DNA of 64,000 bases. It comes from Streptacidiphilus sp. 4-A2 (lineage in GTDB: Bacteria; Actinomycetota; Actinomycetes; Streptomycetales; Streptomycetaceae). Each line of letters starts with the position of its first letter. Position 1 is the stretch's first letter. Shown here piece by piece: positions 1 through 9,338 of this stretch. The stretch covers positions 2,170,001 through 2,234,000 of the forward strand of contig JAAFYY010000001.1 in assembly GCA_014284505.1 (NCBI GenBank), read 5' to 3'. The position numbers were made by a program, and so were the translations under genes. The notes under the pieces are model-generated. The model had not been told where the DNA came from and did not search any database. It was given only the letters and a program-made list of their open reading frames with translations.

Positions 1-532
1 TTCCGGCTGACTTGTTCGCGGCCCCGGCCGAGCAGGACGGGCCTGATCAGGCCCACCTCCGCCCGGGCCGACCCAGGTCGACGCTGGAGACCAGGGATGG
101 CAACGGGAGCGCCGCTCCACGTGGGCCGCGCTGTGTAGAAACAGAATTGCGAGGCGTCCTATCCGTTTCCTACTCGATCTCTAATCGAGGAGCGTCCGCA
201 CAGCTCCGCGACTTGCAGAGGGGACAAAACAGGAGATCAGTGGTGAAACCGACGAGCAGGTCTTGCGCCTGCCGAGAATGGCATCCGCGCAGGGTGGTGC
301 TTGCGAGGGGCGACACCCCGTTGCTCATCTTCGGCAATCCGCGCGCCGGCGCCCCGGCGTCGGACAGTGACTCCTCGCCGCCTCCAGCCACTCGGGTCAC
401 GAGCAGCCTTCCGGCGTGTCTGCCGCCGGGCGTGCCAGCCCGCGACACTGCCTCCGGCCCCGTTGCGGCCCGGCCGGCCTCACCGTCACCAGGCCGCCGA
501 ACAGGACGTACGAAGAACTCTCGCGCGGGTAA
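1..532. other. no supportable gene
   Basis: I see no convincing gene in this stretch. Open frames on both strands are rich in Arg, Pro and Ser, as expected by chance in high-GC DNA. A short plus-strand stretch near 310-345 reads LLIFGNPRAG, which resembles part of a DUF302 protein, but nothing on either side supports a full domain. It could be decayed sequence. Confidence 0.5.
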
Positions 533-1037
533 CTAGCCCCGCACCTGCCCCTGCCGGCGCACGAGGCCGGTCTGGGCGATGAGGGTCTCGGGGTGGTCCG
601 CGCCGAGCATCCGCTCCATATCGTCCACCAACGCATCGAAGTCGATGGCGGCCCCCTCCGCGTCCCCGCCTGCCCCGCTCGTGGGCGAGGTTGTTCCGGG
701 AACCGATGAACAGGAACTGCAACTGCTCTACCACGCGGTCGAGTTCCTCGCCGAAGGCAGGATCCTGCGCTGCGGCTTCCTCCAGTGCCTCCATCGCCAG
801 CCCCCAGGCGTCCTCGCTCGGCACGTCCCGCCCGGCCTCGACCTCCCCGGCCAGCGTCCTGAGCGCAGGGGCCTCGCCCAGCTTCCGGCCGACCAGGTCG
901 TGGAGCTCCTCCAGCACGGCATCCACCGTGCGGTCGGCCTCCGTCCCCGCCGGGTCGGCCACATTCGCCCGGCGGACCGCCCGCGCGTACAGGTATCCGA
1001 CTGCGATCTCCATGCCCGCCAACCCAAGCTCCTTCAC
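533..1037 (-). pseudogene. TPR-type regulatory/partitioning-like protein, remnant
   Basis: A GTG start at 1037 opens a helical, acidic N-terminal domain of about 110 residues beginning MKELGLAGMEIAVGYLYARA. This N-terminus is familiar from streptomycete TPR/NB-ARC-like proteins of unknown function. The frame is lost near 650-690. In the next frame the text LGADHPETLIAQTGLVRRQG appears, which is the typical start of a kinesin-light-chain-type TPR unit, and it reaches a stop at 533. Family members usually carry several TPR units and often an NTPase domain; here only one partial unit remains. The product is therefore a short remnant, or a gene shortened by deletion plus a frameshift. The family assignment is inference from motif style. 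Confidence 0.45.
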
Positions 1038-1395
1038 GACGTCACATTTCAGACGGCCAAGGACAGAAGTGCGAAAACCGGACCTGGCCCGCCTGACATG
1101 CAGCGCAGTACCTGCACACTGCGTCCGGCTTCTGCTCCGGACGGGCTGGAGGTGCGGGCGGGATGAAGCCGGTCACCCAGCCCGAACAGCCCGTCCCCCA
1201 GCTCCCTTCCGGTCAGCTGCTGCTCCTGTCACCGAGCAAGTCTCCTGGCGGCCGGCACCGAGGGCACCAGTAGAAACACGGGTTTCGGCCACCCAAGTCA
1301 CCGGGCCGGCCAGGTAGGCGAGTCGGGTTCTGGCACGGATCCCGCTGAGCGGTTACAGAGGGTCTCGGGATCCCCGGAGCGTAAGATGAGGAAGC
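1038..1395. other. intergenic region between divergent genes
   Basis: This gap separates the minus-strand TPR remnant from the plus-strand aldo/keto reductase, so it should hold the reductase promoter. I could not pick a confident -35/-10 pair. A purine-rich stretch, GATGAGGAAG, lies just before the reductase ATG and is its probable ribosome site. Confidence 0.4.
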
Positions 1396-2318
1396 ATGAC
1401 GATCATGAAGCGGACCCTCGGGAGTACCGGCGAGGACGTGACCATTCTCAGCTACGGCGCCATGGAGCTGAGGGGCGTGCCGCGCGGTCCCGAGATCGCG
1501 GACGACGAGGCGGGCCGTGTCCTGAACGCGGTCCTCGACGGCGGCATCAACCTGATCGACACCTCCCCCGACTACGGTCGCAGCGAGGAACTGATCGGCA
1601 CTCACATCGGCCGTCGCAGGGACGAGTTCTTCCTCTCCTCCAAGTGCGGCTGCCCGCTCGAGGTGCCGACCGACGCGCCGCCGCCCTACCCGCACGACTT
1701 CACTCCCGGCAACGTCCGCGCCAACGTCGAGCGCTCGCTGCGGCGGCTGCGCACCGATCGCCTCGACCTGGTCCAGGTGCACATGTCGCCGAGTGTGGCG
1801 ACGCTCGGGGAGAACCGCACGGTCGAGACGCTCAGGGACCTCCAGGCCGAAGGCAAGATCCGCTTCATCGGCATGTCGGGCATCCTGCCGAACCTGCCCG
1901 ATCACCTTGCGATGCGCGTCTTCGACGTCTTCCAGATCCCGTACTCGGCGGTCCAGCGCGATCACGAGGCACTCATCACCCAGGCTGCCGACGCGGGCGC
2001 GGGCACGTTGATCCGGGGCGGCGCGGCGCGCGGCGCCGCGTCGGAGGACAAGAACTGGCGGAGCGGGCCGCTGAGCCAGCCCCCGGGGGTCGCCCAGCGG
2101 AACTGGGAGACCTCCGGCATCGCCGACCTCCTGAGCGAGGCCGGCATGAGCAACATGGAGTTCGTCCTGCGCTTCACGCTCAGCCACCCCGGCCTGACGA
2201 CCACGATCGTCGGCACTTCCAACGCGGCCCACCTGGTCGGCAACATCGCCGTCGCACAGAAGGGGCCGTTGCCCGACGACCTCTATGAAGCGGCCAAGAA
2301 GTGCTCCCCCTCCCGTAG
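1396..2318 (+). CDS. aldo/keto reductase
   Basis: This is an NAD(P)H-dependent aldo/keto reductase expected to reduce aldehydes or ketones in the cytoplasm. All four residues of the family's catalytic tetrad are visible: Asp55 and Tyr60 in DTSPDYGRSEELIG, Lys83 in LSSKCG, and His129 in VQVHMS. The C-terminal cofactor loop is seen in TTTIVGTSNAAHL. The body of about 300 residues is the usual family length. After AAKK near 2300 the open frame runs on to 2505 with Arg/Pro-rich text that does not look like protein. A one-base indel at 2300 would instead give a stop at 2318, and I take that as the natural end. The first ATG (1396) and one nine bases on are both possible starts. The substrate is not predictable. 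Confidence 0.8.
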
Positions 2319-2476
2319 GACCACTCGCGGGGTGAGCCGAGGGCAGGCAGCGCGGGAGCGGCCTGGACGCGGAGGCGGCCGTCCGGCAGGCCGTGCCGGA
2401 CCTCGCCGCGGTGCTGCCCCTCCGTCGACGGGGCAGCACCGGCACACACAGGTCAGGAGCGCAGCACCGGCACGGG

Positions 2477-5400
2477 TCAGGAGCTGGGTACGGTCGCGCA
2501 GTTGAAGGCCGCGATGCCGTCGCTGGCGATGGAGCGAACGGTCACCGCCACTATGTTGGCGCCCTTGCACGCCTCCTTCGCGGGGCCCTCCGCCATCAAC
2601 GGGACGAAGCCCAGCAAGCCGGAGAGGCCGGTCATGGCGTTCTGCGTGAACTTCAGGCCCATCCGGATCTTCCAGTCCAGCGGGTCGGTTCCCTCCGGCA
2701 CCCTTCTGCCGTCTGCCGCCAGATGGAGAGCGAGGCAAGGACGAGCATCGCGCCGCCGTAGAGGACCTCGACCAGGGACAGCAGCCGCATCAGCACCGGG
2801 TTGTCCTTCATGGTCCAGCCGTTGACGAGCGCCCCGAGGGTCTTCGACAGGACATACGCCAGCGAGCAGATCTGGGCCACGTCGTAGAGCGCCCAGTCGA
2901 GGTGAGAGGGGGTCATCGACAGGGCCGCCATGCTGAAGCTCCAGCAGGGGATGTCGAGGGCGATCCTGGCCCAGGCGACGACCTCCGGGGTGAGCTTCTC
3001 GCTCACATCCAGCGCCCCGAGCCACATGAGCAGGCACGAGCCGGCCCGGGCCGTGGCGGCCACCGTCTGCAGGCTCGCCTGCACCGCGAGGGTCAACCGG
3101 TCCGCGTCGGCGGCGGCGAGGGCCGGGTCCGGGGTCATCAGGGCCCGCATCGCCTCGTCCCAGGTCGAGGTCCTGAGCACGGCGGCGGCCGCGCCGGTGG
3201 GGAACAGGTCCGGTGGCCGGGGACGAGCGCCTTGTAGACCACGGTGCTGGGGATCGCGGTCAGCAGGGCGATCAGGTCGAGCAGGGTCAGCCGGGAGCCG
3301 TCACCGCCGCAGATGACCTCCTCGTACACATAGGTGAGCACGGGGATGTCCCAGCGCGCCTGGAGGATCGCCTTGAGCGGCCGCACCAGCAGCGGCAGGG
3401 CGTCCAGCAGGGTGATCGCGACGTTCTCCGCGGTGTTGATCAGGGCGGCACCGGCGATCTGCAGGAACTCGTCGAGGATCTCGCCCCAGGACAGCTCGGC
3501 GAACCGGTCCACGACCTGGGTTTGCAGCTGCCCGCAGAGCTTTTCGAGGATGGCCTGCTCGGTGACGGTCAGGTCGTCGAACAGCCCGGGACGTCGCTGA
3601 TGGTGACCGGTTGCACGGTGATCCCGCCGACGTTCCCGCCCAACTGCTGTGCGGCCCAGTTGGACTGCGGCTGGTCGTCGGCTCCGGCCTCGGCGGCGGG
3701 CGCCTTGCGCAGCCGCTCGGCGAAGATCTCGTTCGACTGGTCGACCACGATCCGGTCACCGACCAGGTGCGACCGGACGGTGTCGAACTGCCCGCCCAGG
3801 GCGTCCTTGAGCCGCCCGGCCTCGCCGACCGTCCAGTCCAGCCCGAGGTCGATCAGGTGCGCGATCACCTTGTGGTTCTTGAGGATGTCGGACCAGTCGA
3901 ACACGTAGCCCAGCCAGGCGACGACGTCCTCCAGCGAGATGCCCAGGGTGTGCCGCAGGACCCAGTCCGCCGCCGCGACGGCCTGCTCGGCCACGGTGAT
4001 GAAGAAGCCGACGAACTGCTTGCCGATCCTGACCACGAACTCCCAGCCGGAGCTGATCTCGCTGACCAGCCAGTCGCCGAACGACTCCAGCCCGGCCCAC
4101 AGCGCGGCCAGCAGGTCACCGGGCGACAGGTACTCCACCGAGTCCACCGCCGCGCGCGCGGCCAGGGCGGACTCGCCGCGCAGCACCTCGATCCCGTCGG
4201 CGCCGTGCCGCACGCCCACCGAACTGACCAGGTCCGCGGCCCGGACGGTGCGCCGGGACCGGGCGGGCCCGGTCGGCGGCTTGCCGGCCAGGTCGTCGTA
4301 CGCCTTCATCAGCTGCTCCACCCCGGCGGCGGCCACGTCGCAGGCGGCGCCGTTCCCGCCGTCCGGGAACAGCGGCTTGCCGTCGCTGCGCCGGGCGTCG
4401 GCGATCTGCGTGCCGTCGGTGATGCCGCGCAGCAGGGTCTTGACCGCCTGGGCGGGGTCGGCGGGAGTGGACGTGGCGTCCACGGTGACGGTGTAGGTCG
4501 GCGCGGTCACGCCGTCGGTCTCCAGCACGATGGTGATCACCCCGCCGGGGTCGGTGCCGACCGGCTTGGCGACCGCCTGCTTGAGCGCCATGTACTGGCC
4601 GTTGACCAGCGCGCCGACGTCGTAGCCGGAGCTGATCCGAACCTCCTTGCCGCCGAGCGGCACGCCGTCGGCGTCGGTGACGGTGATCCTGGTGGTGTAG
4701 GTCTGGAGTTCGAGGGCGGTGTCCGGCTGCTCCAGGGAGACGGTCCGGGTGCGCCAGAGGTTTGTGCTGTAGTCCCTGGTCAGCAGGGCGAGGCTGCCGT
4801 CGGAGCGGCCGAGCGCCATGGCGGCGGAGCCCAGGTCACCGTCGGCGGGGGCGGTCCGGTAGGCGGCGAAGGCGGTGACCTCGTTGCCCAGCCGGACCGG
4901 CAGCTGCCAGCCGGCCGCGCCGCCGCTGTCCGTACCGGAGGTGTGCACCAGCAGGTCGGCGCTGTTCAGCGCCCACGCGTCGATGCCGTGGCCGGCACTG
5001 CCGGTCACCACCAGCCCGGCGGTGCCGGTGAACAGCGTGCTGTCGGCAATCCGCTCGCCCGGCAGGCCGGACTTCGACTGGGCGGCCGACGAGTAGCGGT
5101 AGAGCCCGTCACCGGAGAGGTACAGCTCACTCCGGCCGCCTTCGACCGGGAGCGCCGCCAGGGCCGCGGTCATTCCCGCGGTGAAGCCGGCCGGGAGCCC
5201 CAGCTGCCGCGACTCGGTGATCGGGACGCCGCCCACCACCTCCGGCAGCGTGGTGAAGGTGAGATTGACCCCGGCGCCGAGCTCGCACAGGGCGTAGACG
5301 CCCCGGCCGAGATCGGCGAGCGAGCCGCAGGCCGCGGCCAGGCAGCGGGTGGCGTTCTGCGGCAGCACCAGCGGCAGACAGGTCCACGAGTCGTCGGTGG

Positions 5401-5932
5401 TGTCCGGGTTGACCTGGTAGTGCTTCATCTGGCCGGCCTGCATGGCGACCCCGACGGCGTGCGGCGCGGCGCCGGTGTCGTCGGCCGAGCCGAGCACCAG
5501 CGAGCTGAAGACGTTGCCCGCGGGCACCGCGCGCGGCACCAGCCCCCGGGCGAAGTCCTGCCAGTCGCCCTCCTGGGCCGTGTTCGGCAGCTTGCGGCTC
5601 AGGAACAGCTTCGAGTCGGCGCCGACGGCGTCCGCCGCGGCCACGATCAGCCAGATCGAGCCGTCGGAGTCCTGCGAGACGGCGAAGCACTGCACCGCGG
5701 GCGCCGCCCCCAGCCCGCCCTGCGCGGCCAGCTTGTCGGTCAGGTCCACCTGCGCCCAGCCGGTGGTGCGGGTGGCCGAGGGCAGGGTCACGGTGAGCCG
5801 GTGCTCGTCGTCGAGGGCGATCAGGATGGGAGAGCGGGTGTCGGAGTAGGCGACGGCCAGCGAGCGCTGCGGCTTCAGCGGCTTTCCGGCCACGTGGTTG
5901 GGCATGAGCGTCGAGCTGATGGTCACCGGCAT
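2477..5932 (-). CDS. large unrecognised protein, beta-propeller-like then helical
   Basis: The start ATG at 5932 follows an AGGGGGG ribosome site six bases upstream. The first ~390 residues have the repeating Trp/Gly-rich, beta-strand-like texture of a propeller or lectin (for example SDGSIWLIVAAAD and SDGSLALLTRDYS). A short Ig-like segment (ITVTDADGVPLGGKEVRISS) comes next, followed by a long mostly helical C-terminal part with hydrophobic stretches such as FVGFFITVAEQAV. The frame breaks near 3585, 3225 and 2700, but each time the same kind of sequence continues in the next frame, giving a protein of about 1,150 residues. There is no signal peptide. It lies 68 bases after the stop of the gene at 6001-7628 on the same strand, so the two are probably one operon. 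I do not recognise the family. Confidence 0.65.
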
Positions 5933-6000
5933 GGTGAACCCCCCTGATGGATGTGTTCAGACACTGGACACTGCTGCGGGCGGGCCGGACCCGGTACGGG

Positions 6001-7628
6001 TCAGACCTTGTACTGGAGGCCCAGCAGCAGGTCGCCTTCGGCGCTGAACAGCGGGTTCGCCATGAACAGCTGCGCGCTGCCCGGGAACACGAAGGGCTTG
6101 AGGTTCAGGTCCTGGGCGATCGCGGTCTCGATGCCGGTGAGCAGCGCCTTCGGCACGGCCATCTCCACCGCGCCGTCGACGGCGGCGTCCAAGGTGTCCT
6201 GGACGGAGAGCCAGATCGAGCTGTCGCCCTCGGAGCGGGTGATGTCCCAGCCGTACGGCTCGGCGTACGCGGTGTGCGGCTCGGGCTCACGGGTGACACT
6301 GGTGACGGCCACCTGGAGCTTGCCGTCCTGCACTCCGAGCAACTGCACGGTGATGGTCAGCGGGACGTCGTACCAGACGTGGTACTCGGTACTCAGGGCG
6401 TGGCCGTCGATGCCGTACCAGTGCGTGTAGTGGACGTCGAAGTCGGTGGTGCGCTTGATCACGATCTCGTTGCTGCCGGGCGTCACCGCCAGGTCCACCG
6501 AGACGGTCATCGCGTAGTCGACGTCGTCGTTGCTGAAGCTGTTGGTCACGTGGGACCTGCTCGTCTGCGGCCCCGACGTCCAGGTGCCGCCGAGCGCGGT
6601 GGGAGTGAAGGTGCCGACGACCTCGGTGTACTCGGGCGCCAGGCTGCCGTCCTGGTCGCGGAGTTGCCAGTGCGCCAGCACCAGCGGGGCCAGCCGGGCG
6701 AGCAGGAAGTCCTTGACGATCAGCGGGTCGGCCACGGCGATGGTGCCGTACCAGCCGTCCTTGGCGTCGTCCGGCACGACCAGGTTGCCCCACCAGGGCT
6801 GGAGGTTCGCCGGGAACGGCTTGCCGCCGGTCATCATCAGGTAGTTGACGGTGTCCAGGTCGGGCTGGAGGGTCCTGCCGTCCGCGCCTCCCCGGTACTG
6901 GTTGGTGACGAACCACAGCCCGGTGGGCGGGAAGGTGGCCGGCAGGTCCGCGTCCGCGTTCACCAGGATCGAGTAGCCGAGGGTGTTCCCGCCCACCTGC
7001 TGAAGCTCCGTCAGATAGGTGCGCAGGTAGAGGGCGAAGGAGCTGCGCGCGGCGGGGCATGGTCGCCGGGAACACGGTCACGCCGGGGTTGTACGTGTCG
7101 AGTACGGCGTTCTGCAGATCCATGAAGAGCTGCTGGATGCTGAACGCACCCGCGCCGAGCTGCCCCAGCAGCTCAAGCACTCTGGCCTTGACGTCAGGAG
7201 GCAGGTCGGGGTTGTCCTGGACCGCGGTGCGGCTGAGGTCGACGTCGAAGCCGAACGTCAGCCCGTCGATCGCGCAGGTCTTCTTCACCGGCGGCTCGAC
7301 GGTGATGTCGTAGTAGTCCATCGTCCCCTTCTGGAACTCCAGGACGAAGGTGACCTTGCTGACCGAGCCCGGGACGAAGACCGCGGTCCGCAGTGCGGAG
7401 AGCGTCCCCTCCAGCCACAGGACGCCGGCCCCGGCACCCGAGCCGACGGTCAGTTTCACGTCCTTGAGCGACTTGCCGTCCTTGGTGGTCCCACGGCTCA
7501 GCAGGTTCTTCAGGTTGAAGTTGATGTACCACTGGGGCATGGCCACGATCGTGTCCACACCCTGCATCAGCACAGCGGACTTCTCGCCGGGCGCGGCGGC
7601 GGGGGGTGTTCTGGGCTTTACCGGACAT
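6001..7628 (-). CDS. unrecognised beta-rich protein, first gene of a two-gene operon
   Basis: The start ATG at 7628 has GAGAGGTGG just upstream and encodes MSGKAQNTPP. A run of C near 7605 appears to have lost or gained one base, because the protein continues as GEKSAVLMQGVDT in the next frame. A second break lies near 7055. The joined protein is about 540 residues and soluble, with no signal peptide or membrane segment. Conserved-looking blocks include MPQWYINFNLKNLL near the N-terminus, TGLWFVTNQYRGGADG in the middle, and a C-terminal block ending LLLGLQYKV. I do not recognise the family. The short gap to the downstream gene, 68 bases on the same strand, suggests the two products act together, perhaps as a complex. 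A toxin or lectin role is possible but unsupported. Confidence 0.65.
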
Positions 7629-8265
7629 TGGTCCACCTCTCGTGCGGGCAGCGCGCACTCGCGCGGGAGCGCGCGGTACGGGCGAGTCACGCGGGTGCCG
7701 CCGTTGCGGTCCGCCCCGGTTCGGGGTGCTATCGGCGGTGCGTGCTGGCAAGATTGGCGACGACCGATAAACACAGAGTCAACGTCCGATTACAAGGCCC
7801 CCCAATCGGAATCATCAGCTCCGCCAGAGCGAAGAATGCCGGGCCCGGGAATGCCGGGTCCGGGCGTGTCCGGGCGTGTCCGGCGTGAAGATCCGAGCTC
7901 GGGGCGTTGTGCTGAAGCATTTCCCTGCGGGACCGGGCCGGCTCGGTCGACCGGGGCTGGAGCCGGGCGACGGGGTACTCCTGGCGGCCTTGCCGAGACC
8001 GCTGCCCTGGGATCAGGCCTGCCGGCCTGTGACTTCTTCCACGTGGACCCCGCCTTCTGCGACGCCTGTACGTGCTGTTCGTGAGGGAATCCGCAACACG
8101 ACGGGTGCACATCCTGGGCGCCGCCGCACACCCGAGCCGGGAGCGGGTGACTCAACAGGCAACGTGCCGGGAACAAGTACCAACGAGCAGCCTGACCCCG
8201 CCCAGGAAAACGACCTGGTCAACGAACCGAACCAGGTTTTCACGCGGGACAGGCTGTCGGTGGGC
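7629..8265. other. intergenic region upstream of the two-gene operon
   Basis: This stretch probably carries the promoter of the minus-strand operon that starts at 7628. On the minus strand a TTGACT hexamer lies near 7776-7784, but no clear -10 box pairs with it. Around 7838-7880 there is a short imperfect tandem repeat built on the units CCGGG and GGGCGTGTCC. I see no gene. Confidence 0.4.
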
Positions 8266-8303
8266 TGCGGGCGGTACCGGTCCACTTCCGTGTACCGCCC
8301 GCA
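8266..8303 (-). terminator. intrinsic-type hairpin downstream of the L,D-transpeptidase gene
   Basis: The arms TGCGGGCGGTAC (8266-8277) and GTACCGCCCGCA (8292-8303) form a perfect 12-bp stem with a 14-base loop, ten bases past the stop of the minus-strand gene at 8312. There is no clear T-run, as is common for actinomycete terminators. Confidence 0.6.
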
Positions 8304-8311
8304 ACCTGCGG

Positions 8312-9249
8312 TCATCCGATGGCGATGACCGGTTGGTCGGCGGGGTTGATCCACTGCATGATGCGGGTCATGGTGACTTCGGGGACGGCGACGCAGCCGG
8401 CGGTGGGGCCGGCTTCGGGGCCGAGGTCGTGCAGGAAGATGCCGGCGCCGCGGCCGACCACGGTCGGGTCCATGTTGAAGTTGATGACCAGGGCGTTGTG
8501 GTACTGGACGGGGTAGTCGATGAGTTGCTCGCTGCCGTCGGGGCCGGTCTGGGTGAGGTGGAAGCCGCCCTGTTCAGAGGTGCGCATCTGGTTGTAGTAG
8601 GCGGAGGTGGGGTCTTCGTCCCACCAGTCGTCGCTGGTGACGACGTGGTAGGGCATCTTGGTGCCGGGGTTGGCGCCGACACCGAAGCCCTGGGTGATGC
8701 TGTAAGTGCCGGTGGGGGTGGTGTCGGTGCCCTGGACGCGGGTGGCGCCGTTGGTGATGCCGTTGGCGCCGACCCGGGCGTTGACGGTGGTGTAGATCGA
8801 GGTCCAGGTGTTGCCGGTCTTCTGCCACAGCTGCACGGTGGCATCGGAGTTGGCGCGGGCCTGGACGGTGATGACCTGCGTGGCGTTGCCGACGGTGACC
8901 GGAACCGGGAACGGCGAGGCGGGGGTGCTGGTGGTGGTGATGTAGGAGCCGGCGGGCAGGTTGAGCTTCTCGCCCGGGCTGATGGTGTAGGGGGAGCTGA
9001 TGTGGTTGTCCTGGGCGAGCGCGACATAGCCGGGGACGTGCTCCTTGGCGGCTATGCCGGACAGGGTGTCGCCACTGACGACGGTGTAGCTGGTGACCGG
9101 GTGGTCCCGGTGGGAGTGGTGGCGGCCTGGGCCGCAGCGGTGCCCAGCAGGCTCGCGCCCGCGCCGGCAACGGCCACGGCCGCAGTGGCGGCGCCCTTCC
9201 GCACCATCGGGGTGCGCGGGCGGGCGTGGCGCCCGGAAGAGGAAGACAT
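8312..9249 (-). CDS. secreted LysM L,D-transpeptidase
   Basis: This exported cell-wall enzyme would form 3-3 cross-links in peptidoglycan. The ATG at 9249 starts a basic N-terminus followed by a hydrophobic signal segment (TAAVAVAGAGASLLGTAAAQA). After a one-base frame break near 9100 comes a LysM peptidoglycan-binding domain (SYTVVSGDTLSGIAAK, then NLPAGSYI), then a middle beta domain. The C-terminal catalytic domain has the YkuD-type His (IFLHDLG) and Cys (TAGCVAVP). The length of about 310 residues fits the family. The gene stands alone, with a hairpin terminator behind it. The frameshift falls between signal peptide and LysM and probably reflects a sequence error, because both halves are intact. 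Confidence 0.8.
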
Positions 9250-9338
9250 CAGAGGTAGGTACTTTCTTGTGTGAAGGAACGGGACTGGTGCGGCCCGGCT
9301 CACAGGAGCGGACCGCACCAGGATTGGAGGGGTGGAAG

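Noticed and set aside
290..360. DUF302-like motif (LLIFGNPRAG) on the plus strand
   Set aside because: Only about ten residues match and neither flank looks like the rest of the domain, so it is not enough for a feature.
3611..5947. 778-residue open frame on the plus strand
   Set aside because: It is antisense to the large minus-strand gene and made of Gly/Val/Arg/Asp-rich text typical of mirror frames in high-GC DNA.
8111..9274. 400-residue Gly/Val/Asp-rich plus-strand frame
   Set aside because: It is the complement of the L,D-transpeptidase gene and has no recognisable motif or ribosome site.
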